Of a stretch of DNA of 64,000 bases, positions 53,540 to 64,000 are shown in pieces. Numbering within the stretch: position 1 is the first letter of the stretch; every line of letters begins with the position of its first letter. The stretch covers positions 2,178,452-2,242,451 of the forward strand of contig JAVGVS010000024.1 of NCBI GenBank assembly GCA_032718565.1, in the 5' to 3' direction. The stretch comes from Distichodus sexfasciatus. Lineage: Eukaryota; Chordata; Actinopteri; Characiformes; Distichodontidae. The notes below the pieces were generated by a model. That model was given only the letters and a program-made list of their open reading frames with translations, searched no databases and was not told the origin of the DNA. The translations under genes were made by a program, and so were the position numbers.

Positions 53540-54480
53540 AAAGTACAGGCATTGTTCACTCAAGTAGAAGTGTAGATACATGTGTTTAAAAAGCTTCTAG
53601 TAAAAGTTGAAGTATTGACTCGACTTCTTTACTCAAGTTAAAGTGAAAAGTACAGGCTCTAAAACATACTTAAAGTATAAAAGTGTAAAGCTCTCTTGTG
53701 AAGGACAAAACCGTTATTTTAGGGCCAAACTGACTGGACTCCATGTCCAAGCGTTATGTAGAGGTCAAGCAGAGAAATATAAAGCCACATGATACATAAA
53801 GCTGCACTGATCATTACCATCAATATACATGATGATCACCTCTATCCTCAACACATCATACAACAAATATTATAGAGCTGTAAAGAGCGCTGTAGAAATA
53901 AACTCAACTCAACTGAAGTGAATATGGTGGAGCTGAGCTTCTTTCTGCACCGCAATCACCACATCATTTCCCATCGCGTTTCCGCCTGTTTTTAGCTTCT
54001 TTTTCTCTCTTGCGCACTTTATCGTGTCTATCGTGTTGTGCGTCATGTGTAAAGACCAATACACCAAATGGGATTGTCTCTTCTGTGCGTGTTTACTACG
54101 TTTTTAAGCCTCAACCAATCAGTCAAGATGTCTGAATGGCGCACATTATTGATACAGAACAGGTCAAATACGTGGCAAAATGTTCTAATAAACCTCATTT
54201 AAACGAAACCAAAAAAGAATAACGAGCCTGATTCGAAAATGCAAGGAGTAGAAACTAGAGTTGGGGACAAGACCACCTGAACCGAGACCGAGACAAGACC
54301 AAGACCAGAGTGTGTCGAGACCGAGACAAGATCAATGCTCGTTTTAACAACACTAGTAGAAAGTACAGCTATCCATGCCAAAAATCTATGTAGTAACAGT
54401 TAAAAGTTGGCACAAAAATAGTCAAGTAAAGTACAGATACCCAAAAATTCTACTGAAGTACAGTAACTAAGTATTTGTAC
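53540..54480 (+). mobile_element. T-family repeat, longer copy
   Basis: Starts with GAGGTGTGAAAAGTACAGGC, followed by AAGTATTGACTCGACTTC and AGTATAAAAGTGTAAAG blocks, then matches 45405-45780 from about 53990. It ends with CTACTGAAGTACAGTAACTA. A CGAGACC-type repeat interrupts it at 54255-54345. Non-coding. Confidence 0.6.
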
Positions 54481-54604
54481 TGTACTGACAGTAATAAGAA
54501 CCATATGTTTTGGTCCCACTCAGCATTGGGGCTCATTATTTAGAGGACTTTAGTACCCAGCTCTAACTTTAATCTGCATTAATGCAATGTCCAAAACTCG
54601 TTAA
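54481..54604. other. Spacer
   Basis: Nothing recognised. Confidence 0.3.
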
Positions 54605-54770
54605 CATTTACAGCACTTAGCAGAGCACTCTTATCCACCAATATTTTCTAGTTTTAGGAACAGTCTCGCTGGACCAACTTGAGGTTACGGGTGTTGATCA
54701 GGAGCCCAGTGCTGTTGGCACTGTTTCTTTTCTAGTTCCAGGTTTTAGGCTTACAGAGGATTCAACTCCC
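54605..54770 (-). mobile_element. SINE-2 fragment
   Basis: TTTACAGCACTTAGCAGAGC then ACTCTTATCC is the complement of the GGATAAGAGTGCTCTGCTAA-type tail, with AGTCTCGCTGGACCAACTTG following. Confidence 0.6.
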
Positions 54771-55380
54771 TAATCTTCTGTTCTGTTCTGTTTCAACCAT
54801 TCAGAACACTTCACCAACCCTTTATCAATAATCAAACCACGGGGCATGAATATGAATATGAATATGAATGTGTTGATGTTCACAGTCTTCCCAAAATATC
54901 ATTCTGGGAAAAATAAAATGTTTGCTTTTGATGCAGAAGACTGTGTAGAACTACTGAGGAATCGATAAGAGAATTGTTAAGGAATTGGATTGATCGGCAG
55001 ATGGCATTGATATTGATAAAATCTTATCAGTTCCCAGCCCTAATACAGAACGTCAGACATCATTGCTGAAAGTGCAGCCTAAGTGAAAGTTGGTGCTCTC
55101 GCGGCTCCTCATGAGCTCCTCTTGTAGTAAGGAAGTGTGAGTCTCTTCGGATAAGCGCCACTCACTTAAAGCCATTTATGTAAACGTCTTGTAACCGAGA
55201 AGTGTGAACATCCAAAGTGAAGAGAATGCTGCAACAGCCTCAATCCCGCCCACGTTCACAAAAACACCACCTTTTTTTTTGGCAGTTTCTCTTGGCTGCG
55301 TACCTACTGCTAGACAACACAAGGAAATGACAACAGGTCTTTTCTTTTCATGCTTTTTCGCTCGTGTACTTTAGCACGGC
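54771..55380. other. Unique spacer
   Basis: (GAATAT)n-like run near 54846-54866. Nothing else recognised. Confidence 0.35.
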
Positions 55381-56560
55381 ATACAGGAAGAGATCCTGAG
55401 ATCAGATTGTTTGGCGCCTCGCTCTTTTATAATGCGCCGCCAGTATTCGTTTCACACTTTATCAGACATTGGTTTGTTAATTACTCAGATAAATCCTCCA
55501 CTCAGAGAGAATAACAGGTAACGGTAATTAGCGTCGCTCAGATGGAAGCGATCCATTAGGCAGCAACCTAATTATCGTACGTTAGAGCTGCGCAAAAGGC
55601 TGTGACTGATGTAAACAAATTTATTTGAACTCAACAAATATTGGAGAAGGCTTTGGATGACTTTACACTGGAGCTTCCGTCCTAACAAATCACGTCATGC
55701 GTAAAAACACCAGTACTGTACATGGCAGCACATACCTGACAGTGCTGGAGTTGTTATTTTTGTTAAACGTAACTAAGCAAGTTCTTGTTGACGGTGGCAT
55801 TTTATTTGTTCTTTTCAGGTTGTCGGGAGTTAAAACACACCTGCCAAATGTAACGTAATCCCCACTCTTCTTTACGTGTTTATTATAGTATTACACAGAA
55901 CGTCCTTCTTTCATTGACGTCACCATGAGAGGTAATCCTGAGTTCAGCTTTAGGCCTTTATGGATGCCCGGAAATCTCACGAGCAACGCCACTGGATGGC
56001 ACTGTTCTTACTTGAATCTCACATCTGAGTTCATCCGCTCTAAAGCGTGAGATGTGTCATACTTCCTCCCCAAACATCCTCTGAAAACTTACATGGCACA
56101 GCACATTTGTCTATGATCATCAGACGTGTGTGTGTGTGTGTGTGTTAAAACTAATACCAAGTAGGCGGCGGCTGGGAGTTTGAAGCTTGCATTTTGATGT
56201 CTTTTCATTTCGTCAGGTTTCCACATGGTTGCGTTGCTGAGGTTTATTATGGAAGGCAAGGCTGACCCATAATTAGCTGGAGAGAGAAGCGATTGTTCGT
56301 TTTCCACCGTTTCATTAGCCGACCAATCTGCGTGGTTATCACGATCCAACGGGTAGATTCGCGGGACGCGAAAATCGACAATTACGTGTGGCGCACCACG
56401 CCAGTGTGGAGTTTGGAGATCAGACAGAAGGGCGGTTATAACAGAAGACAGCACTGAGAGAGTGTATGATTGTGGCGCATTGATGCCAAAGAGCTGGCAG
56501 GCAATTTATTCCCGTGACAATGCTCACGTCCTTGATGCCGCAGCCACACTTGAATGACAA
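55381..56560. promoter_or_regulatory. Candidate conserved non-coding block
   Basis: 55400-55640 (TTGGTTTGTTAATTACTCAG, ACGGTAATTAGCGTCGC, AACCTAATTATCG) and 56160-56560 (AAGCTTGCATTTTGATG, CCATAATTAGCTGG) are repeat-free and rich in AT-core sites. A GT run lies at 56125-56145. The 121-codon minus-strand frame at 56089-56454 has no domain and contains the repeat. Inference only. Confidence 0.35.
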
Positions 56561-57243
56561 TGTTGGGCTGCATGTGTAGCTCAGAGCCAGCTCGCAGAGA
56601 CTCTGTCTACAAACACTTTTTCCTGGCGTCCTCTGGGGACACGGCAGCCAGACAGACTGTGACGAAACCTGGCTTTTTTGTACCTAAATATCTGTGAACG
56701 GCAGTTTTTCCGGCGGATTGGGGGTGGGGGTGGGGTTGTTTGAGCGATACGATCTGGAGATGAGCACGTCTACCAGCTCGCATAGACGCGGTTGACGCAC
56801 AAGCCTCGTATTCCTATGGCCGCGGTCAGGGCTGAGTTTTCTGGACGCGAGTCAGCTGTCAACGGGAGGGCCAGCACGAGCGCAGTGGCGAGTACATGAA
56901 CAAGACATGAGCCCACTGTGAATGAAATGGAGTGCAGAGATGAGAAAATGAGATAGCACGGGCCCCGGCTTTTTCCGAGAAGCCTTGCCCTTTCGAATGT
57001 ACAACGCTGACAGTCGGATCGGCCTCGAAGAGCTGACCTTTATGGAATCTAGTATGAACAAAAAAGGGACTCCTATAATCTAGACTTAGGCCCTACAATT
57101 CAAACCGCTGGATTCCAACGGTGTCTGTTTCTTAATGGCCGAACCCACTGAGAATATTTTACAGTTCTCTAGGACGAACTGATATGGGGCTGTACTGAAA
57201 GCTTTGGTCTTTGGTGGAATTGGTCCAAACTGATTTATAAAGG
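56561..57243. other. Unique non-coding stretch
   Basis: A GGGGGTGGGGGTGGGG G-run at 56719-56735 might form a quadruplex. No gene. Confidence 0.35.
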
Positions 57244-57395
57244 GGATGGTGGTGGGATACTCGCAGAACTGAGAGGTTGTAGGCTCAAATCCTACCTGCA
57301 GGGTGACCAATATGGCCCCTAACTCCAAGATGCAAGATTCCTGTGAGGAAGTGTATGTTGCTGTGGATAAGACCGTTGGTTATGGCTGCAACCGT
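57244..57395 (+). mobile_element. SINE-2 copy, diverged
   Basis: GATGGTGGTGGGATACTCGC (decayed A box), GAGGTTGTAGGCTCAAATCC (B box) and ATGTTGCTGTGGATAAGACC (tail) are in the expected order. Confidence 0.7.
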
Positions 57396-57565
57396 TAGTC
57401 AACATCATTGATTATAACGCCATCTCGTAAAGCCACGTACTGCTGCAATGTAGTGCTGTCCTAAACGTTTATTCTTTAAATCGATTAATCTAGAGATTTT
57501 TCCCCCCGATTATTCGGCTAATCTGACAAATTTTCCGATTTATCCAATGATACATTTATTGATAA
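57396..57565. repeat. Degenerate hAT-like ends
   Basis: GGCTGCAACCGTTAGTCAAC and CGATTAATCTAGAGATTTTT...CCGATTATTCGGCTAA are typical of decayed fish MITEs related to the Z family. Confidence 0.4.
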
Positions 57566-58340
57566 GCAACTATTTTCGAGTTAGTCATTTAATATAACAA
57601 TTCAACCCTCCCACAGATGAAAAAAATCTGAAATTTTCTGAGTATTGAAATATTTATTAAAACATTTCTTAAACATTGCACTGAGTGTTAGAGCTTAACA
57701 AAACACTTTCCAATTTCAAAAAGACGGCCTTGCTTAATTGCTATTAAAATTAAATTAAAAATAGCTAATTTGAAACGTACTATTATAAATGATTGCTGTG
57801 TGGATATTAACATACTAGAGCCTATTTGTCATAATAAGTATTCAGAGATGTTGGTCCTCAAAATAAGATTCCCATATTAGACGGAAGTTAATAATTACTG
57901 CAATAATTAAATTAAATTAAATCAACAACGTAATTAAAATTGCTTTTATTCAACAAAAACTTCTATTATTGAACAAACCATCGACACGGTAAGCTGACAT
58001 ATTCCTCTCACGTGGGAGTTACAATATTACTAAAATCATTATAATAATCATTATAATTATATAATTATATAATATTATAATTATAATATCATTATAATTT
58101 GATGGTTTTAATTATTTCTAATGACTTCTCAGTAGACGAAGTTGGTGTTTGCGCTTTTATTTAAGTGTTTTACAATATCGCATCAAATAAAAAGCTCTGT
58201 ATCTGCTGGCAGGCAGGCTGTACTTCTCATATATTTCCAGCTGCCTGATGACTGATATTGGGCTGGGTTTCTGCTCGCGGATTGCTTCAGTCTTGCACTA
58301 AGTTGTATTACCAATGGAAATTTATCATTCAAAATCGAAA
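57566..58340. other. AT-rich stretch with palindromic TAATTATA run
   Basis: 58030-58110 is almost pure A/T and self-complementary (ATTATAATTATATAATTATA). No gene seen. Confidence 0.45.
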
Positions 58341-59440
58341 CTAGTCTAGGACTAGGCTTAATCTTCAGCTGGGAAGTTGGCCCACCTCTTCTAGCTGTTT
58401 GGTTTTCAACAAAGGAATTCTTTCTGCTTTCATACTATACTGTTGGATTATTTTGAACTACAACTGTATTTCGGAGGACGTAACACCACCTGTGGAGTCA
58501 CAGCCAAAAGAAGTGAGATCTATTATGGCCAATAAGACCAAGTTGTGCAAATCTGCTTTAACCGAGCCGCTGTTCCCCGTACAAACTCGCTTTTTAACTC
58601 GTAGCTAAGGGCACTGGATAATTTTCTCACGGCTAATTGTCTGGTGATGAGGTGAGCCACAGTCTCCTTAAGTAAATAATTCACATTCTCACACAGCTTC
58701 TCATTAAAAACCCCCTCCGTGGTATAGGCCGAGCTGGCAGACAATCTATTGGAGCTCTTCTAAGGAGCCAGAGTCTCAAACCCCCCTGTTTCAATGCCTA
58801 ATTGATCTTTTAGGAGTCCCGGCTCCTCTCAGGCTCGGGCCAATCAGTTCCACATCTTTGCATGCCGCCTCCTCCAGCATCTCGCTACTAAATAAAGCAC
58901 GGACAGGCAGAAAATATAGTTTGCTGCGGAACGGCTTCAAGGCGCTTTCAAGAGAGGGGCAGCTTGAGGAACAGTGTGCCCGTATAACGCTCATTCTACT
59001 TTGTTTTACAAAGCATTCCGGATTTTAAGCTTTTAAATATGACGCAGGTTTGGGGAAAACTGTGCTGAGATCTGGTTGCCTGCTTAGTTTCTACCCAAAT
59101 GCCGTGTGGATGGTGATATGTCACGCCAAAATAGCATTACTTGCTAGTAAAAGCTAATAACTCAAGTGGCAAACACCTTGGAGCTTGGATTATCTTTGCA
59201 CAGATAGCAAAAATGATATTTGTTTTTAAATTTGGCCACTTGAAGACTTAATAAGTTATATAAATAACCCCATAAAGACCATAAACATGAGCACATGAGC
59301 CTGGCTAAGAACGTAACGTTACTTACGCTAGCAAAAAACACAAGCAAACAAGCAGATTTAAGCTTTTCTAGCGTGGAAAACTTTGCCTCATTTTCAAGCC
59401 ATTCACGCTGCTCATAACCAGTCTTTAAAAAAGGACGAGT
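58341..59440. promoter_or_regulatory. Candidate conserved non-coding block
   Basis: 58600-59030 is repeat-free with CACGGCTAATTGTCTGG, TTAAGTAAATAATTCACATT, TCTCATTAAAAACCCCC and GCCTAATTGATC. Opposing small frames are chance. 59040-59440 shows nothing recognisable. Confidence 0.35.
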
Positions 59441-59530
59441 CACTCTCCCAAAAGTAACTGAGTTACAATCATGAAGAAAGTAACTAGTTACCAGGAACGT
59501 AACTATAGCGTTACATTTTTAAAAAATGGA
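59441..59530. repeat. GTAACT-rich degenerate repeat
   Basis: CCAAAAGTAACTGAGTTACA, GTAACTAGTTACC and GTAACTATAGCGTTACATTT resemble a common fish repeat end with nested GTAAC palindromes. Confidence 0.5.
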
Positions 59531-59920
59531 ATTTGGATCCCCGTCCTTAAACGGAAGCGTGCAACGATGAGAGAAGCTTCATGAGATTAGAATAGTTTAT
59601 AACCGATGTGGAGAAAACACTTTCTTCCTGGACATAATCTACATTTCAATTATACATTCTTGCCTGTTATCTCGGTGAGGAATAGTAATGTCTGTACTTC
59701 CAGCTTAAAAATTCCTTGGTCTCTGGAAGTTTGTTGTTTGGATATTTTACGTAATTTCACCGTTGCTTCATAACTTCAGAGTTATATTAATGAGTTCTTT
59801 ACACAATGAAAATTAAATTAACGCCAAAAACCTCACCACTTTTCAGTCACATCAAATTTAAAAGTTAACATTAGTAGCAGTCACTATCTCCTTACAACAA
59901 AGGGTTTAAAATGTCCGTTT
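59531..59920. other. AT-rich spacer
   Basis: Nothing recognised. Confidence 0.35.
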
Positions 59921-60720
59921 CAATCACGTTTTAACAGTCGGGTGGGTTTTTATTTCCCTTCACGGAGAGATTTCACAGAGAAAAGCAAACGCTTGACCCT
60001 GACCCTGGTCTTTCCGCAGTTCGCTAGCGAGGACGGACGCAGGTGAACGGGAAACAAAAGGTGGCGTAATGTGCGCGGCGGGACGACGGAGGATGCTCAC
60101 GGAGAAAGGTTTGGACGTGATTGATAACGATGATGACACGGTCTAGTAGGCAAACGCTCTGCGGGGATCTGCCCCTCCTGGCGCCGAGCTGCCACACGGC
60201 GCGCCTTTATTATCGAACACAGCTGCTGCGGTGCCAGTCACGTAGGCAGCCGAAGCCGGATACTCATCAAGAACGTGGCTCGCCGACGCTGCTGAGCGAC
60301 CCGCCTTCGCTTCCTCACCCTGCTCTCTCTCTCACACACACACACACCGGCCAGCCGCCGAGAAGCTTCCAGCGTTTAATTGGGGGGAGAGGACGAGAGG
60401 AAGGGCGAGAGAATTTAATAGATGGATAGAACAGGGACAGAGGAGTCGGGGCCAGACGTCACAGGATTAATTGGTGGTGGAGTCCAGTCCGCTCGCTCTG
60501 TGAGATCTTAAGGCGAGCACGAGGATGGTGATGGATGGAGGGACCTCTGCTTTAATCACAACAGTGCGCTTTCTTGATGCTCTTGTTAACCTTTCGGATA
60601 AAACGAGCGGCTCTTTAGCGCCAGCCGATCGCCCAAAGCGGGACGCCCACTTGGCATATCAATTCAAGTGTTACAAACGTTTGGCCCGTTTTTGCATCCT
60701 ACACTAAAAACGGTCCGAAA
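59921..60720. promoter_or_regulatory. CpG-rich candidate regulatory block
   Basis: CpG-dense around 60020-60310 (GTGCGCGGCGGGACGACGGA), with ACGTGATTGATAACGATGAT and CCTTTATTATCGAACACAGC before it and CAGCGTTTAATTGGGGG and ACAGGATTAATTGGTGG after. The 102-codon frame at 60121-60429 lacks a domain. An enhancer or unlinked promoter is possible. Confidence 0.35.
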
Positions 60721-60803
60721 TTTTAATCAAGAGGCAGTGGTGCCACAGTGGTCCTAGTACCTACAACCCTTAGTCTATATTCCTCTCTCTGTGTGTATAT
60801 ATA

Positions 60804-61329
60804 CAGTACTGCAAAGTTTTTAGGCAGGTGTGAAAAAATGCTGTAAAACAAAGAATGCTTTCAAAATGGAAGTGTTAATCATTTATTTTCATCAATCAAC
60901 AAAAATGCAGAATGAACAAAGAGAAATCTAAATCAAATCAATGGTGTGACCACCCTTTGCCTTCAAAACAGCATCAGTTCTTCTAGGTACACTTGCACAC
61001 AGTTTTTGAAGGAACTCGGCTGGTAGGTTGTTCCAAACATCTTGGAGAACTAACCACAGATCTATAATCCTATAATCCTGCAAAATAATATAATGACTAT
61101 AATCCTACAAAATAATATAATGACTATAATCCTACAAAATCCCTGACTTTGTGCAAATGTACCTATAAGAATTGATGCTGGTTTGAAGGCAAAAGGTAGT
61201 AACACCAAATATTGATGTGATTTAGATTTTTCTATTTTGTAAATTGATAAAAATAAACAATCATTACTTATATTTCTGAAAGCATTCTTTGTTTACAGCA
61301 TTTTTTCACACCTGCCTAAAACTTTTGCA
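60804..61329. mobile_element. Tc1/mariner-type MITE with TA flanks
   Basis: CAGTACTGCAAAGTTTTTAG then GCAGGTGTGAAAAAATGCTG is mirrored at the right end by ACAGCATTTTTTCACACCTG then CCTAAAACTTTTGCA. Both sides lie in TATATA. The interior contains GTGTGACCACCCTTTGCCTT, a decayed Tc1 segment, and the three-copy repeat at 61061-61142. Confidence 0.85.
61061..61142 (+). repeat. 27-bp tandem triplication
   Basis: TATAATCCT(G/A)CAAAATAATA then TAATGAC occurs three times head to tail inside the Tc1-type element, with the last unit ending AAAATCCC. Confidence 0.85.
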
Positions 61330-61504
61330 TATATATATATAAACCTTTATTTTTAAATTTTGAGATTTTCCTGGGATTTAATGGATTTCTGCCCACTGGA
61401 CTCTATCTGTAACGAATTTCGCATCTCTCACTAAAACGCTCCAGTTCAGTCAAATCTTCCCTTTCTAATAGACCAAACCCATATTTTAGCTGAAAAATAA
61501 CCAT
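61330..61504. other. Spacer
   Basis: Nothing recognised. Confidence 0.3.
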
Positions 61505-61935
61505 AACAGTGTTCTACTCTGCAGTGTTTTATTCCATTGTTGTGACGTGGTTCCGAGTGGCTGGCGGGGGATTGTGGGAAAGTATTTCTCTCCCAGAAAT
61601 GCCAAAAGCAGCTCATTTTTTAGGCCAAAAGGAGTCCAAACTGGCTCAAAACTACTTTTAAAACTACAAGTTTTCGGTAATTTTGAACCAATTTGGACTC
61701 ATTTGTGCACGGAATATCTTTCACAAATATGTATCAGGTCTTGCCTTGATTGTGCCTCTGAAAACGTTGTGTGTCACTAATAAGCGTCCGTGTAAAACAC
61801 AAGCGGAACATGCTCTAGTGAGTGAAAATAATTAAACGAAGCTCCGATTCTGGAAATTTTTGAAATTTCGAAAAATTGCCTCAACCATTTTTTGTTAACA
61901 AATTATTTAAGTTATTCGAATAATTGTTTCAGCTG
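61505..61935 (+). mobile_element. Z-family repeat, copy 2
   Basis: Matches 5990-6570 through GGGGGATTGTGGGAAAG, TTTTGAACCAATTTGGAC, AAACACAAGCGGAACATGC, ACGAAGCTCCGATTCTGG and GTTATTCGAATAATTGTTTC before CAGCT. Confidence 0.55.
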
Positions 61936-62068
61936 TAGAAATAGAAAAGGCAAAGAAGCTACTGGATCTTAGAGCTAAGATAACATTAATGTACCAAATC
62001 TGTACCATTACTGTGGCTCAAAAACCAATCTAAGACTAAGCCTAGTCCTAGATTACCTTTGACTTTCA
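61936..62068. repeat. AAGCCTAGTCCTAGATTA-type repeat fragment
   Basis: CCAATCTAAGACTAAGCCTA then GTCCTAGATTACCTTTGAC is mirrored by AGTCTAGGACTAGGCTTAAT at 58344, a shared short repeat in opposite orientation. Confidence 0.45.
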
Positions 62069-62650
62069 GGCTTAGTCCACACGGACGTCTGAATCAGGCA
62101 TTTTTCTGGCGTTCGTGGCATTAGATGAGCAAATTAGAGCAAATCCGAGCGTCCACACGGGCATTCGTGACCTGTGTTCATTCATCTGCGCGTTCGGATG
62201 GCTTCAAATAAAAGCCGCATGCCCCATTTTCCTGACGCCAACTTCTACCGAAATCCATACGAACGCAAATAAAACTTCGCTGTTGCATTTACATTGCGTT
62301 CGGCCAATGTCCTGGAGGACTGAATATATCCCATGATTTTGTTGCGTTAGTTTAATATTCTATTATGCGCTTCCGTGGGTGATGTAAAAGCAACTCTGCA
62401 GCACAAACACTAACTTCCTTGATGTGCCACAAGATTTGTTTTATTTCCTCTATTATATTTGTATATTTTATATATTTTTATTTTATATTTCAGCACACAG
62501 GTAAACACTTTGGACAAGCTGATCACTGCCCCGCAGGTAAACACACCAAACTACAAATTTGGCTGCAGGTTGGTGTTAAACAGCGTCAAACCAACGCTAG
62601 TGTAACGCCTCACTGAAGACCAGTCAAGCGCAGCTACAACACGCAACAAA
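62069..62650 (-). mobile_element. Y-family element, third copy
   Basis: Begins GGCTTAGTCCACACGGACGT (the Y terminus) and reads back through CATTTTTCTGGCG, GGCATTCGTGACCTG and GTAAACACTTTGGACAAGC, with TAGTGTAACGCCTCACTGAA at its end. The right terminus is eroded. The 62419-62616 frame is read-through of this repeat. Confidence 0.65.
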
Positions 62651-62829
62651 AATGTGTGCGACGTTGCCGGGGATGGTTTCAAGAGCTTTAAACGAAATGA
62701 ACTACACACAAAGTAACCGCCCAACTACCATTTAAATCTGTAACCGGGTAGATACAACAGAGCAGCGGTTTGCAGCGTTGACATATAAGAGTCGGCATGC
62801 AATTATTCAGAAAATAACAGCCATTAGCG
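62651..62829. other. Spacer
   Basis: Nothing recognised. Confidence 0.3.
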
Positions 62830-63330
62830 GAATAGACAAAAGGGTCAGAACGCAATTATTCGCACGCTGACATGATCATGATCATTACGTGAGCCTTCAT
62901 TAGGTCTACATGTAATCATCGGCTCACGTGCTCTTATTAAAGCAAACAAAACATGACACCGTTCATCGCCATGGGAGTTCTTCCCTTTTCTCTTCCCATG
63001 CCAGCGCCGTGCTGTAGTCGTCGCTGAGATTGTCTGATCTGTTTTCTGACAGATGGAATAGATGAAGATCATGTCATGGGGGGAATCGCGATAAATTACT
63101 ATCATCCACCATCCAGGGCAAACTGGACGTCTAGGGAAAGTGCGAGAGAGGCGCGATCAATTCTTTTAATGAAAGCATTCAGCTACAAAACACAGCAGGC
63201 CCTTGTGCGAGAGGAATGGTTTTCTTCGATAAATTACCCCGGCTGTGAGACGACATATGACATTGTTTCTAACAGGGCTGGAGAAACTGCAAACCGCTTT
63301 GATTAGGTCAGTTACGGATTCTCGTTGCCT
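62830..63330. promoter_or_regulatory. Candidate conserved non-coding block
   Basis: Repeat-free with ACGCAATTATTCGCACGC, ACATGATCATGATCATTACG (self-complementary core), ATGTAATCATCGGCTCACGT and GCGATAAATTACTATC. Small frames on either strand lack domains. Regulatory role inferred. Confidence 0.35.
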
Positions 63331-64000
63331 TAACAAGCTCTCAAGTGGGGTGTAGATGGGCCTTTTTTAATACTTACATTAATAAAAATGATTTAAAAAA
63401 GCAGCGAGGATTACAAAAGTCACCACAAATGAGAACGTGAATGAACAAAAAAGGAAAAATTACAAAAAGAATGGCTGATCTACTTGACCAAATTATATAA
63501 TTTTACATACTTTATACATTTTATGCATACTGCATAAATAACAAAAATATTAATGCAAAATGAAAGTACATTTGGTCCCACAAAAAAAGATCTCCCGAGA
63601 GAGCCGGCCAAAGTCTTTATCCCGGTCAATAAATCAGTTGTGACGCTCCTGCAGTGTGCTCCAGCAGATAAATAAAGAAATAAATACACATCTGAGACAC
63701 TAACACTCGTTTGCATAGTGCGACCTTGATGCGTTCCGGAAAGCAAGTTATCTGGGTGCTCTCCTGGGCAAAAAAAAATGCAAATGTGGATTTTTTTTGG
63801 CCGGCGTCCAAGAAGACACTGTCTGTGCTAGTGCTAAGAGCACGGGCCGGCGAGCCGCGTTTTTAGGAGGCTGATTAAATGCCCTGTTTGTTTTGTTCCT
63901 GTGCTCTGAAGTGACCCGGAGTCTTTGATAGACACCTCGCGTCGTTCCAAAGCCTCGCCCACGTCCCTTTTTGTTGACGTTAAAAGAACGCATTTCGTTC
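63331..64000. promoter_or_regulatory. AT-rich spacer then candidate regulatory block to the window edge
   Basis: 63360-63560 is AT-rich. 63590-64000 is repeat-free with CGGTCAATAAATCAGTTGTG, GAGGCTGATTAAATGCCC and GCCTCGCCCACGTCCC. Small minus-strand frames overlap one another and have no domain. The end may continue into a feature outside the window. Confidence 0.3.

Overview
The window looks like non-coding DNA from a ray-finned (teleost-type) fish genome. It has no operon structure and no long coding frames. It contains tRNA-derived SINEs with target-site duplications, several Tc1/mariner, PIF/Harbinger and hAT-like DNA transposon remnants, abundant microsatellites, and a run of N bases (23219-23816) marking an assembly gap. 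The species cannot be named from the sequence.

Only one protein-coding stretch is well supported. A minus-strand frame at 37657-38379 encodes the first six helices of an unusual class A G-protein-coupled receptor (DRY replaced by SIY, CWxP replaced by AHIP). It stops at a good splice donor or a truncation just after the helix-6 proline. Weaker coding candidates are a 64-residue frame at 52444-52638 behind a CRE site, and a possible first exon (14061-14096, minus) inside a CpG-rich promoter-like block at 13470-14480.

Layout. 1-6 kb: single-copy, homeobox-site-rich DNA broken by a 22-bp minisatellite (4012-4800), a SINE tail and an R-family element. 6-13.5 kb: repeats (Z, R, X families) and a strong 33-bp-arm hairpin (12917-13001). 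13.5-22.9 kb: CpG-rich block followed by a long stretch that reads like clustered conserved non-coding elements. 22.9-24.6 kb: the gap, flanked by two copies of the same 286 bp, then a second 22-bp minisatellite in the opposite orientation. 25-36 kb: Tc1, Harbinger, SINE and Y/X elements with some single-copy islands. 37-39.5 kb: the receptor gene and its upstream region. 40-49.5 kb: dense nested repeats, including a SINE inserted into a W-family repeat. 49.5-64 kb: alternating single-copy regulatory-looking islands and repeats (SINE, T family, Tc1, Z, Y).

Overall this resembles a gene-poor regulatory landscape: many AT-core homeodomain-type sites in unique sequence, little coding DNA, and small non-autonomous transposons between the islands. 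Conservation cannot be measured here, so all conserved-element calls are inference from base composition and motif density. Family letters (R, W, X, Y, Z, T, U) are labels used only in this answer.
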